Shown here: piece by piece, positions 42,092-49,774 of the stretch
How positions within the stretch are numbered: the stretch's first letter is position 1
How the letters are laid out: the number at the start of each line of letters is the position of its first letter
Assembly: GCA_005884925.1 (NCBI GenBank)
Contig: VAYU01000063.1
Coordinates: 1 to 54,574 of the forward strand
DNA from: Actinomycetota bacterium
GTDB taxonomy: Bacteria > Actinomycetota > UBA4738 > HRBIN12
DNA length: 54,574 nt
Direction: 5' to 3'
Notes under the pieces: generated by a model
What the model was told of the DNA's origin: nothing
The model's input: the letters and a program-made list of their open reading frames with translations, nothing else
Databases searched by the model: none
Translations under genes and position numbers: made by a program

Positions 42092-42465
42092 CCGTCGATC
42101 ACCGCCATCGCGAACGCGACCGCGCTCGCTCGCTCGTGCGTGAACGTGATCAGCACGCGGGAGACCTCGAGCGCGTCGGCCCGACGTTTCGCGTTCCCCG
42201 TAAGGAGCGCGGCGGGAGCGCCCGACGGTTGTCTCGTGACGCTGATGTCCTGCCATCGGCGGCCCCGGTACCCCCCCAGCGCCTTGATCACCGCTTCCCG
42301 AGCGGCGAAGCGCCCGGCATAGGACTCCGCCGGGCGCGCCTTCGCGTCACAGTAGGCGGTCTCCTCGGGAGTGAACACGCGCGCCCGCATCGTCGGATGG
42401 CGGGTCAGGGCCCGCTCCATCCGCGCGATCTCGCAGATGTCGACGCCGAGGCCGACGATCTCCAC
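42088..42465 (-). CDS. acpS: Holo-[acyl-carrier-protein] synthase
   Basis: A 125-residue phosphopantetheinyl transferase that activates ACP with the CoA arm. Signature: IVGLGVDICEIARMERAL (Mg-binding Asp), RVFTPEETAYCDAKARPAES and AGRFAAREAVIKALGG (the F/W-x-x-K-E-A-x-x-K block). Start ATG 42465. It begins the run of overlapping genes down to the epimerase, 32 nt after the TIMP-like gene. Confidence 0.96.
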   Translation of the reverse strand: MEIVGLGVDICEIARMERALTRHPTMRARVFTPEETAYCDAKARPAESYAGRFAAREAVIKALGGYRGRRWQDISVTRQPSGAPAALLTGNAKRRADALEVSRVLITFTHERASAVAFAMAVIDG

Positions 42466-42497
42466 GCCGGAAAGGCTAGCCGGTCGGCCGTCGACGG

Positions 42498-43160
42498 TCA
42501 GGAGGGGTCAGCCCGGTCGGCGGTCGTCGGGTCGGCGGGCGGCTCCTCCGGGCCTTCCGCGTCCACCGACCCCGGATCCTCGGTTCCGAGGGCTCTCCCC
42601 CTGCGACCCGCGAGCGACAGCGCGAGCGCGATCCCGGCGACCCCCACGAGCAACCCGAGCACCGCCGCCTGCCATCCGAGGCCGGGCGACGGCGCCGGAG
42701 GGAGCGGCGTGACGGTCGGCATGGAGGATGGGCTCGGTCCGGAGCGAGGCGGGACGGGCGAAGGTGCGACCGCCTCGAGATCGGCCAGCGAGACCAACGA
42801 ACAGCTGTCGGTCGTCCACCCATCGCCCTGGTGATACAGCACGAGCGCGACCCGGGTGTCGCGCGGGTAGGCGATGCCGCAGGTGCTTCCTCCCCCCGGG
42901 CCGATCGGCTCGATCACGTTCACCGACGCACCGAGCGCCCCTTTGAAGACCCCCTGCACCGCGAAGGTCTGCACGGTGGTCGTGGCGTCGATCGGCTGTT
43001 CCGCGATGACCGTTCCCACGAACGCGGCGTCCGCGTGATGCAGGAGGTGCTTCGGGGTGCGGAGCACGCAGCTGCATGCGGAGCAGGGCGTCGGGGTGAC
43101 GAACACGGCCGGCGCCGCGAGGAGGACCACCACGGACAGGCGGGCGGCCGCTCGAAGCAC
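42498..43160 (-). CDS. Secreted, membrane-anchored TIMP/NTR-like Cys-rich protein
   Basis: A 220-residue protein: signal peptide (ARLSVVVLLAAPAVFV), a mature N-terminus rich in Cys (PCSACSCVLRTPKHLLHHAD), then ADAAFVGTVIAEQPID, TFAVQGVFKGALGASVNVIE and STCGIAYPRDTRVALVLYH. CSC near the mature start plus the beta-barrel-like middle resembles the netrin/TIMP-like fold common in bacterial surface proteins. A Pro/Ser linker, a transmembrane helix (AAVLGLLVGVAGIALALSLA) and an acidic tail follow. GTG start 9 nt after glmS. The function is unknown; a surface protein exposed outside the membrane is likely. Confidence 0.78.
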   Translation of the reverse strand: MLRAAARLSVVVLLAAPAVFVTPTPCSACSCVLRTPKHLLHHADAAFVGTVIAEQPIDATTTVQTFAVQGVFKGALGASVNVIEPIGPGGGSTCGIAYPRDTRVALVLYHQGDGWTTDSCSLVSLADLEAVAPSPVPPRSGPSPSSMPTVTPLPPAPSPGLGWQAAVLGLLVGVAGIALALSLAGRRGRALGTEDPGSVDAEGPEEPPADPTTADRADPS

Positions 43161-43169
43161 GCCCGGACG

Positions 43170-45014
43170 CTACTCGACGGTGACGGACTTCGCGAGGTTT
43201 CGCGGCCGATCCACGTCGCAACCGCGGAGCACGGCGACGTGATAGGCAAGCAGCTGGAGGGGCACGGTCACGACGACCGGCGAGAGCAGCTCCGGCGTCT
43301 CCGGCACCTCCAGCACGTGGTCCGCCACGCGCGCGACCTCGGTATCACCCTCGGTGACGATCGCGATCACCGACGCACCGCGCGCCTTCACCTCCTGGAT
43401 GTTGGAGAGCATCTTCGGGTACACGTGGCAGCGCGTGGCGATCGCTACGACCGGTACGCCGTCTTCGATCAGGGCTATCGGCCCGTGCTTCAGTTCTCCG
43501 GCCGGATAGGCCTCCGCGTGGATGTAGCTGAGCTCCTTCAGCTTGAGAGCGCCCTCGAGCGCAGCGGGATAACCGGTATGGCGTCCGATGAAGAACACGT
43601 CGCGCGCGTCCGCGAGTCGTTCGGCGACCGCGCGGACGCGGTCTTCCGACGCGATGGCCAGTGCGACCTTGGCCGGCAGCTCATCGAGGTCGGCGAGCAC
43701 CTCGGCGATCTCCTCGGGGAACTTCGCCGCCCGAACCTGCGCCAGGTACAGGGCGACGAGCTCCTGCGCGACCATCTGCGTCGCGAACGTCTTCGAAGCG
43801 GCGACGCCGATCTCCGGTCCCGCGTGCGTGTAGAACACGCCATCGGCCTCGCGCGCGAGCGAAGAGCCCACCGTGTTCGTGACCGCGAGCACCTGCGAGC
43901 CTTGCCGCGCTGCGTGGCGGGCTGCCTCGAGGGTGTCGATCGTCTCGCCGCTCTGACTGACGGCCACCGTCAAGGTGTCCGGGCCGAGCACCGGATCGCG
44001 ATAGCGGAACTCGCTCGCGATCTCGATCTCGACCGGCAGCCGGGTCCAATGCTCGATCGCGTACTTGGCGACGAGGCCCGAATGGAACGCCGTGCCACAC
44101 GCGACGACGAAGACCTTCGACACCTCGCGCAGGGCGTCGTCGGGAACACGCAGCTCATCGAGCTGGAGCCCACCGGCGTGGACGCGCCCGGCCAGGGTGT
44201 CCCTGATCGCGGCCGGCTGTTCATCGATCTCTTTCCGCATGAAGTACGGGTAGCCACCCTTCTGCGCCTCGGCGACGTTCCAGTCGACCTCGATCGGACG
44301 CAGCGGGACATCGGCTCCCCCCAGATCCAGCAGCGCAACGCCGTCGCGCGTGATCGAGACGAGCCGGCCTTCCTCGACCGGCACGATCGTCGGGCGAGCG
44401 ACGTGATCGGTCCCGAGGAGTGCCGGGATATCCGACGCGAGCATCGCCGCTCCGTCGTCCCACATCGCTACGACCAGCGGCGACGACACCTTGACGCCCA
44501 CCAGCTCGTCCGGATGATCCGAGGAGAGGACGACCAAGGCATACGAGCCGTCCAGCTCGCCGACCGCCGCCCGGACCGCTTCGGCCAGCGAACCGGCCCC
44601 GGCCAGCTTCTCCTCGAGGAGATGCGCGACGCACTCCGTGTCGGTGTCGGAAACGAACGCGTGACCGTTCTTCTCGAGGCGGGCGCGGAGCTCCTGGAAG
44701 TTCTCGATGATCCCGTTGTGGATCACGGCCACGCGACCGTCGCAATCGAGGTGCGGGTGCGCGTTGCCTTCGGTCGGCGCGCCGTGGGTCGCCCAGCGCG
44801 TATGACCGATCGCGATGGTCGCCCCCGGGGCCGGTTGCTCGATCAGCAGCGACTCCAGCTCGGCAAGCTTCCCCGCACGCTTGCGTACGGCGAGGCCGCC
44901 GTCGACGACCGCGATACCCGCGGAGTCGTACCCCCGATACTCCAGTCGGCGCAGACCCTCCATCACGATCGGGAGCGCTTGGTCCGGACCGACGTAGCCG
45001 ACGATGCCACACAT
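43170..45014 (-). CDS. glmS: Glutamine-fructose-6-phosphate aminotransferase (isomerising)
   Basis: A 614-residue enzyme making glucosamine-6-phosphate from fructose-6-phosphate and glutamine for the cell wall. The N-terminal nucleophile Cys is residue 2 (MCGIVGYVG); TRWATHGAPTEGNAHPHLD and GIIENFQELRARLE belong to the glutaminase. Two SIS domains follow (VACGTAFHSGLVAKYAIEHW, SQSGETIDTLEAARHA, FIGRHTGYPAALEGALKLKE), ending LAKSVTVE. ATG 45014 is fixed by the Cys-2 rule; the 29 upstream codons are not coding. GlmM is encoded 43 nt upstream. Confidence 0.98.
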   Translation of the reverse strand: MCGIVGYVGPDQALPIVMEGLRRLEYRGYDSAGIAVVDGGLAVRKRAGKLAELESLLIEQPAPGATIAIGHTRWATHGAPTEGNAHPHLDCDGRVAVIHNGIIENFQELRARLEKNGHAFVSDTDTECVAHLLEEKLAGAGSLAEAVRAAVGELDGSYALVVLSSDHPDELVGVKVSSPLVVAMWDDGAAMLASDIPALLGTDHVARPTIVPVEEGRLVSITRDGVALLDLGGADVPLRPIEVDWNVAEAQKGGYPYFMRKEIDEQPAAIRDTLAGRVHAGGLQLDELRVPDDALREVSKVFVVACGTAFHSGLVAKYAIEHWTRLPVEIEIASEFRYRDPVLGPDTLTVAVSQSGETIDTLEAARHAARQGSQVLAVTNTVGSSLAREADGVFYTHAGPEIGVAASKTFATQMVAQELVALYLAQVRAAKFPEEIAEVLADLDELPAKVALAIASEDRVRAVAERLADARDVFFIGRHTGYPAALEGALKLKELSYIHAEAYPAGELKHGPIALIEDGVPVVAIATRCHVYPKMLSNIQEVKARGASVIAIVTEGDTEVARVADHVLEVPETPELLSPVVVTVPLQLLAYHVAVLRGCDVDRPRNLAKSVTVE

Positions 45015-45057
45015 CAGACGGGCAGCGTAACAGTGAGGATATGGTCGATGTGATCCG

Positions 45058-46389
45058 TCATCCGAGCGCGATACGGACCGCATCGGCGACGGCTTCCGCA
45101 TGGAGCTGCGAGTCCGCCTCCGTCTCGGATTCGACCATGACTCGGATCAGAGGTTCGGTGCCCGACGGCCGCACCAACACCCGCCCGCGCTCGCCGAGCG
45201 CTGTCTCGGCGAGCGCGATCGCCTGTTCCACCGAAGCGGCATCGACGGACGCGTCCCGGCCGGACACAGGAACGTTGATCAGCACCTGCGGGTAGCGGCG
45301 CATCGCACGGGCGAGCTCGCCGACGGACACGCCGTTCGCCGCCGCCAGCGAGAGGAACCGGACGGCGGTCAGCAGGCCGTCTCCCGTCGTTGCGTGCTCG
45401 CGGAAGATGACGTGCCCGCTCTGCTCCCCCCCGAGCATGGCGCCCCGGCGCTCCATCTCCTCGAGCACGTATCGGTCGCCGACCTGCACCTGGACGAGCT
45501 CGATCCCGGCGTCGCGCATGCTGTTGACGAGCCCGAGGTTCGACATCACGGTGCCCACGACGACGTCCCTTTTGAGCGTTCCCCGCTCGTGCATCGCCAG
45601 GGCAGTTGCTGCAAGCACCTGGTCGCCGTCGATCACGGCTCCCTCGGCGTCGGCGAACAAGGCGCGGTCGGCGTCCCCGTCGTGGGTGACCCCTGCGTCG
45701 GCGCCCAGCCGGAGCACCTCCGCGGCGACGACGTCGGGGTGCAGGGCTCCACATCCGACGTTGATGTTGCGGCCGTCGGGCTCGGCGTTGATCGCGACGA
45801 CCTCGGCGCCCAGCCGGCGCAAGACCTCGGGCGCAACCGCTGACGCTGCTCCGTTCGCGCAGTCCACGACGATCTTCATCCCGTCGAGCCGGGCGTCCGC
45901 GGCGGCCTCGAGATGACGGATGTACCGTTCCCCGCCCCCCGGGATCCCCGACACCCGGCCCCGCGCGGTCGCCCGGGGATCCTCCCGCGAGAGATCCGCC
46001 TCGATCTCGTCTTCCAGATGGTCGGGGAGCTTCATCCCCTCGCGCGAGAAGAACTTGATCCCGTTGTCCGCCGGTGGATTGTGCGATGCGCTGATCACGA
46101 CCCCGCTGGAGGCTTCCAGCTCGACCGTCATGAACGCGATCGCCGGGGTGGGCTCGATCCCGGCGAGCAGGACGTCCCCACCCGCGCCGAGGATGCCGTC
46201 CGTGAGCGCGTCCTCGAGCCACGCACCGGACTCGCGGGTGTCGCGGCCGACCACGAACGTCGGCGGCTGCGTCGCGCCGTGGCGGCCGAGCACTGCGACC
46301 GCCGTGCGACCGAGTCGGTAGGCGAGGTCGCGCGTGAGGTCCTTGCCGGCCACGCCGCGAACGCCGTCGGTGCCGAAGAGCCGTCCCAT
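45058..46389 (-). CDS. glmM: Phosphoglucosamine mutase
   Basis: A 443-residue phosphohexomutase converting glucosamine-6-phosphate to glucosamine-1-phosphate, the next step after GlmS towards UDP-GlcNAc. It starts GRLFGTDGVRGVAGKDLT and contains the phosphoserine loop VVISASHNPPADNGIKFFSR, the metal-binding THDGDADRALFAD, GEQSGHVIFREHATTGDGLL (sugar-specificity loop) and VRPSGTEPLIRVMVE (phosphate-binding). Length is normal. Confidence 0.98.
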   Translation of the reverse strand: MGRLFGTDGVRGVAGKDLTRDLAYRLGRTAVAVLGRHGATQPPTFVVGRDTRESGAWLEDALTDGILGAGGDVLLAGIEPTPAIAFMTVELEASSGVVISASHNPPADNGIKFFSREGMKLPDHLEDEIEADLSREDPRATARGRVSGIPGGGERYIRHLEAAADARLDGMKIVVDCANGAASAVAPEVLRRLGAEVVAINAEPDGRNINVGCGALHPDVVAAEVLRLGADAGVTHDGDADRALFADAEGAVIDGDQVLAATALAMHERGTLKRDVVVGTVMSNLGLVNSMRDAGIELVQVQVGDRYVLEEMERRGAMLGGEQSGHVIFREHATTGDGLLTAVRFLSLAAANGVSVGELARAMRRYPQVLINVPVSGRDASVDAASVEQAIALAETALGERGRVLVRPSGTEPLIRVMVESETEADSQLHAEAVADAVRIALG

Positions 46390-46401
46390 CAGGACGGCAC
46401 G

Positions 46402-46836
46402 TTACCCGAGGAGCTCCTGCGCCAACGCGCGAACGCGGACGTCGATCTCGTCGCGGATCGGCCGGACCGCCTCCACCGGAAGGCCGGAGGGGTCCGGAAG
46501 GTCCCAATCGAGGTAGCGCTTCCCGGGGAAGACGGGACAGGCATCGCCGCATCCCATCGTGATGACGACGTCGGAGGCCTCGACGGCCTCGGTGGTGAGC
46601 GCCTTGGGGAACTCGTGGGAGACATCGATGTCGAGCTCGCGCATCGCCTCGACGACGGCCGGGTTGACCTCGCCGGCGGGGGTGCTTCCGGCGGAGCGGA
46701 CCACGATCCGCGGCCCGGCGTACTTCGCAAGGAGACCCGCCGCCATCTGCGAGCGCCCGGCGTTGTGCACGCAGACGAACAGGACCGCCGGGCTGCCCTT
46801 CGCGTCGTTCCCAGGGTGACGGATCATGACCACCAT
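46402..46836 (-). CDS. arsC: Arsenate reductase (LMW protein tyrosine phosphatase fold)
   Basis: A 144-residue protein with the P-loop VLFVCVHNAGRSQMAAGLLA (C-x5-R), VRSAGSTPAGEVNPAVVEAM, DVVITMGCGDACPVFPGKRY (the second and third redox cysteines) and LDWDLPDPSG. This is the thioredoxin-coupled ArsC type, reducing arsenate to arsenite. ATG 46836 or ATG 46827 are possible starts; earlier in-frame codons give an unlikely basic extension. It lies 12 nt upstream of glmM, between it and the divergent DUF2007 gene, and not next to arsR-arsM. Confidence 0.9.
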   Translation of the reverse strand: MVVMIRHPGNDAKGSPAVLFVCVHNAGRSQMAAGLLAKYAGPRIVVRSAGSTPAGEVNPAVVEAMRELDIDVSHEFPKALTTEAVEASDVVITMGCGDACPVFPGKRYLDWDLPDPSGLPVEAVRPIRDEIDVRVRALAQELLG

Positions 46837-46924
46837 GTTGGCATCTCTGGCGATCCCTGCTGCGAGGCCGGCCATCTGACAACGAGCGTTCGCACGACGC
46901 CGCCGTCGTGGGACCATGTGATCC

Positions 46925-47197
46925 ATGGACGATCTCGTTCGCGTGTATGCCAGCGGGGACACCTTCGCCGCCGAGCTGATGCGAGGACGACTCGAGTCCG
47001 AGGACATCCCCGTGCTCGTGAAGGGAGAGGGAGAGGGCCCCTACCGGATGGGCCCTTGTTACCTCTGGGTGTCGGCGGAGGACGCGACGCGAGCCCGCGT
47101 GATCGTGGACGCGGTCGAGTCGGGTGATTTCGCGTTGACCGACGAGGAAGCTCCTGTCGAGACGTCCGAACGCGCGGGAGAACAACGCTCGGGTTGA
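46925..47197 (+). CDS. DUF2007 domain protein
   Basis: A 90-residue protein that begins DDLVRVYASGDTFAAELMRG, continues LESEDIPVLVKGEGEGPYRM and ends its domain in LWVSAEDATRARVIVDAVES, the layout of the putative signal-transducing DUF2007 family. The role is unknown. Divergent from arsC by 88 nt, and converges on rpsI. A hairpin covers its stop codon. Confidence 0.8.
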   Translation: MDDLVRVYASGDTFAAELMRGRLESEDIPVLVKGEGEGPYRMGPCYLWVSAEDATRARVIVDAVESGDFALTDEEAPVETSERAGEQRSG

Positions 47198-47208
47198 GGC
47201 CGCAACCC
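47191..47208. terminator. Hairpin at the convergent ends of the DUF2007 gene and rpsI
   Basis: GGGTTG (47191-47196) and CAACCC (47203-47208) with a 6-base loop, overlapping the DUF2007 stop codon. A second GC-rich hairpin lies a little further on (GGCCG-AGC-CGGCC). No U-run follows, so a terminator role is tentative. Confidence 0.35.
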
Positions 47209-47252
47209 AGTAGAGGTCATTCGACTCGGGGGTCGGCCGAGCCGGCCGGGTG

Positions 47253-47648
47253 TCAGCGCTTCGAGTACTGCGGCGCCTTCCGGGCCTTCTTCAAGCCGTA
47301 CTTCCGCCGTTCCTTCTCGCGGGCGTCGCGGGTGAGGTACCCCTCCCCTTTGAGCTGCGCTCGGAGCTCGGGGTCCAGCTCGATCAGGGCCCTTGCGACA
47401 CCGAGCTTCACCGCGCCCGCCTGGCCCGCCACACCGCCACCGCGGATCGAGGCGACGACGTCGTAATCCTTCTCGCGGCCGACCAACCGCAGCGGCGCAA
47501 CGGCGACCATGCGGTGCACGCGCGTCGGGAAATAGTCGTCGATCGTGCGCCCGTTGATCGTGAACGCACCGTCCCCCGGGGTGAGGCGCACACGAGCGAC
47601 GGACTCCTTGCGTCTTCCGGTCCAGAGCTTGGCTGGGGTCAGCGCCAC
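47253..47648 (-). CDS. rpsI: 30S ribosomal protein S9
   Basis: A 131-residue S9 of the 30S head. Typical blocks: [40 protein letters not shown] and the conserved C-terminus [20 protein letters not shown] then YSKR, whose last Lys-Arg contacts P-site tRNA. It follows rplM by 7 nt, the universal rplM-rpsI order. Confidence 0.98.
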   Translation of the reverse strand: MALTPAKLWTGRRKESVARVRLTPGDGAFTINGRTIDDYFPTRVHRMVAVAPLRLVGREKDYDVVASIRGGGVAGQAGAVKLGVARALIELDPELRAQLKGEGYLTRDAREKERRKYGLKKARKAPQYSKR

Positions 47649-47655
47649 GGACAGA

Positions 47656-48387
47656 TCACTCCTCGGTCTTGGCGGGCTTCTTCGCCGCGGGCTTCTTGGC
47701 GGTCGTCTTCTTGGCAGTGGGCTTCTTGGCGGTTGTCTTCTTCGCCGCAGGCTTCTTGGCCGCGGGCTTCTTCGCGGGCGTCTTCGCGGTCGGTTTCTTC
47801 GTGGGCGTCTTCGCCGTCGGCTTCTTCGGGGTGGTCGGCGTCCTCGCCGTCGGCGTCGACGCCATCGGCGCCGTCGCTTCCTTCCGGCCCGCTAGCCGGC
47901 TGGCCGGCCGGGTGACCGCCTCCGCGGCGGGCAGCCCCGACCAGGCCGGGCGCTCGCCGACCGCGAGCTGCACGGGCTTCTGCGCCGAGTGCGGATGCTC
48001 AGCGCCGGCGACCACGTGGAGCTTCTTGATCTGCTGCCGACCGAGACGGTTCTTCGGGAGCATGCCCCGGACGGCTTTCTCGACCGCCGCGACCGGCCGG
48101 GTCGCAAGCAGGTCGGCGTACCGGACCCCGGTGATCCCACCCGGGTATCCCGAGTGTCGATAGGCGAACTTGTCCTGTGCTTTGTTCCCGCTCAACTCGA
48201 CCTTGTCCGCATTGATGACGACGACGTGGTCGCCGGTGTCCATATGCGGGGCGAAGATCGGCTTGTGCTTGCCGCGCAACAGAGTGGCGACCTCGCTGGC
48301 GAGGCGCCCCAGCACCTGGCCGCTGGCGTCGACGACGTACCAGCTGCGCTGGATGTGCTCAGGCTTGGGAGAGTAGGTCTTCATCAT
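47656..48387 (-). CDS. rplM: 50S ribosomal protein L13 with long Lys/Ala/Pro-rich C-terminal extension
   Basis: A 243-residue L13; the usual length is about 145. The first ~140 residues are a standard L13: [49 protein letters not shown]-type [40 protein letters not shown] and [11 protein letters not shown]. The remaining ~95 residues include about ten AKKP/AKKT/TPKKP units like the tails of HupB or histone H1, ending PAKTEE. The Lys codons run in frame with no break, so the tail is translated. It probably interacts with rRNA or DNA; the role is unknown. ATG 48387; a GC-rich hairpin lies just upstream. Confidence 0.96.
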   Translation of the reverse strand: MMKTYSPKPEHIQRSWYVVDASGQVLGRLASEVATLLRGKHKPIFAPHMDTGDHVVVINADKVELSGNKAQDKFAYRHSGYPGGITGVRYADLLATRPVAAVEKAVRGMLPKNRLGRQQIKKLHVVAGAEHPHSAQKPVQLAVGERPAWSGLPAAEAVTRPASRLAGRKEATAPMASTPTARTPTTPKKPTAKTPTKKPTAKTPAKKPAAKKPAAKKTTAKKPTAKKTTAKKPAAKKPAKTEE

Positions 48388-48449
48388 GAAAGATGCCGGC
48401 CCGGGAGGGCCGACCGGGCATCCAGGCTACCTGCGGGAACGCGCTCGCG

Positions 48450-49229
48450 TCAAAGGTTGGCGCTGTCCCGAGAGGCCGGGCTTGCCGGAGTCTTCCGAGC
48501 TCGCACGATGGCGCCGTGCATCCCGTCCGTGAGCTGATGGGTCGCCTCGACCTGGACGTCGGTGAGCCCCGAGCTCACCAAGAGGCTTCGGTATTCGGAG
48601 AAGCTCAGCGCACCGGCGATGCATCCCACATAGGAGCCTCGCTCCGCTCGGTCCGCCGGCGTGAGGTCGTCGTCGGCGACCACGTCGGAGACGCCGACCC
48701 GCCCACCCGGCTTCAGCACGCGAGCGATCTCCCGGATCACGGCCGGCTTGTCGGTGGAGAGGTTGATCACGCAGTTCGAGATCACGACGTCGACGCTGTC
48801 ATCGGGGAGCGGAACGTCCTCGATCAGTCCCTTCAGGAACACGACGTTACCGGCACCGGCTCTCGCGGCGTTCGCTCGAGCCAGGTCGAGCATCTCGTCG
48901 GTCATGTCGAGGCCGTACGCGACCCCGCTCGACCCGACCCGCTTCGCCGAAAGCAGGACGTCGATCCCGCCGCCGCTCCCGAGGTCCAGGACGGTGTCGC
49001 CCTCGCGGAGCTCGGCGACCACCGTCGGGTTCCCGCATCCCAGCGAAGCCAAGACCGCCTCCTCGGGGAGAAGATCCCGCTGCAACACGTCGTAGAGCTG
49101 CGGCCCGAGCCCCTCCTCGGGAGTGCAGCAGCCCGACGCATCGGCATCTGATGCCGCGCCGCGCCCCTCGACGACGGCCGTCGCGGCCGACGCGTAGCGC
49201 ACCCGAACCTCCTCGCGGAGCTCGTCCAT
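48450..49229 (-). CDS. arsM: Arsenite S-adenosylmethionine methyltransferase
   Basis: A 259-residue Rossmann methyltransferase that methylates As(III). Motif I is VLDLGSGGGIDVLLSAKRVG. The cysteines at GCC (34-35), SLGCGNPTVV, VVISNCVINLSTDKP and GCIAGAL occupy the places of the arsenite-binding cysteines of ArsM, and NCVINL is characteristic. ATG 49229 has an excellent GGAGGTGA site. It is 4 nt downstream of arsR, so the pair is an operon regulated by ArsR; rplM follows 62 nt later on the same strand. Confidence 0.92.
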   Translation of the reverse strand: MDELREEVRVRYASAATAVVEGRGAASDADASGCCTPEEGLGPQLYDVLQRDLLPEEAVLASLGCGNPTVVAELREGDTVLDLGSGGGIDVLLSAKRVGSSGVAYGLDMTDEMLDLARANAARAGAGNVVFLKGLIEDVPLPDDSVDVVISNCVINLSTDKPAVIREIARVLKPGGRVGVSDVVADDDLTPADRAERGSYVGCIAGALSFSEYRSLLVSSGLTDVQVEATHQLTDGMHGAIVRARKTPASPASRDSANL

Positions 49230-49233
49230 CAGT

Positions 49234-49614
49234 TCACCTCCGGTCGGTTGATCGCCTCGGCACGGATGCGCCTGGATCGAGCGCGCCTCGCAGCAGCTCC
49301 AACGGTTCGGGCTCGATCCGGTAATACGCCCACCGCCCTCGCTTCTCGCGGTGGAGGATGCCGGCATCCGTAAGGACCTTCAGGTGATGCGAGACCGTCG
49401 GCTGGCCGAGGCCGAGCAGATCGGTCAGGTCACACACGCACGACTCCCCACCCTGGCTCGCGGCGACCAGGCTGACGAGACGCAACCGAGCCGGATCCGC
49501 GATGACCCGCAACGCCTGCGCCAGCCGCTCGGCTTCGGGCTCGGAAAGCGCCGACCCAACCACCGGCGGACAACAGGTCTGATCGATCTCCTGGATGAGT
49601 CGCATCTCTCCCAC
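49234..49614 (-). CDS. arsR: ArsR-family As(III)-responsive repressor
   Basis: A 126-residue winged-helix repressor. The metal box is ESCVCDLTDLLGLGQPTVSH, with the C-x-C-D of As/Sb-responsive ArsR proteins, followed by HHLKVLTDAGILHREKRGRW and YYRIEP. The N-terminus carries an extra Cys pair (QTCCPP) that recalls the CCPP repeats of the small peptide divergently encoded nearby. GTG 49614 (or ATG 49605) lies only a few bases after a candidate -10 (CAATAT with TTGACG 17 nt upstream), so the mRNA may be nearly leaderless. It overlooks a perfect palindrome shared with the divergent gene. Confidence 0.94.
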   Translation of the reverse strand: MGEMRLIQEIDQTCCPPVVGSALSEPEAERLAQALRVIADPARLRLVSLVAASQGGESCVCDLTDLLGLGQPTVSHHLKVLTDAGILHREKRGRWAYYRIEPEPLELLRGALDPGASVPRRSTDRR

Positions 49615-49623
49615 ATATTGACA

Positions 49624-49655
49624 GCTATCGATATGTCCGTCAACGTATCGATAGC
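49624..49655. promoter_or_regulatory. Palindromic operator between arsR and the Cys-rich peptide gene
   Basis: Perfect 10-bp arms GCTATCGATA (49624-49633) and TATCGATAGC (49646-49655) with a 12-base spacer. On the minus strand TTGACG (49638-49643) and CAATAT form a promoter for arsR; on the plus strand TTGACA (49618-49623) is a consensus -35. Binding of ArsR would therefore shut off both directions. Confidence 0.82.
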
Positions 49656-49677
49656 CATCGATGGAAGGGGGTGAGCC

Positions 49678-49734
49678 GTGAGGGTCGACGATCCGTGCTG
49701 TCCGCCGGACTGCTGCCCACCGGGCTGCTGCTGA
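49678..49734 (+). CDS. 18-residue Cys-rich peptide, divergent from arsR
   Basis: A very short gene starting GTG 49678, with AAGGGG exactly seven nt upstream, encoding MRVDDPCCPPDCCPPGCC and a TGA stop. Six of 18 residues are Cys, in three CC pairs separated by PPD and PPG, a pattern that suggests binding of As(III), Cu(I) or another soft metal. It sits immediately beyond the arsR operator and a consensus TTGACA, so it should be induced with arsR-arsM. A six-codon frame (ATG 49661) ends inside its start as GTGA. I do not recognise a named family; chance occurrence is the alternative. Confidence 0.7.
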   Translation: MRVDDPCCPPDCCPPGCC

Positions 49735-49774
49735 GCGGCCGTGAGGCGACCGGGGGCATCGGCCTCCGGTCGTC

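Noticed and set aside
42831-45053. 740-codon plus-strand open frame
   Set aside because: Exact antisense of glmS; no homology-like features.
49661-49681. Six-codon frame ATG...TGA overlapping the Cys-rich peptide start
   Set aside because: Too short to judge and has no ribosome site of its own; could only be a coupling leader, so not listed as a gene.
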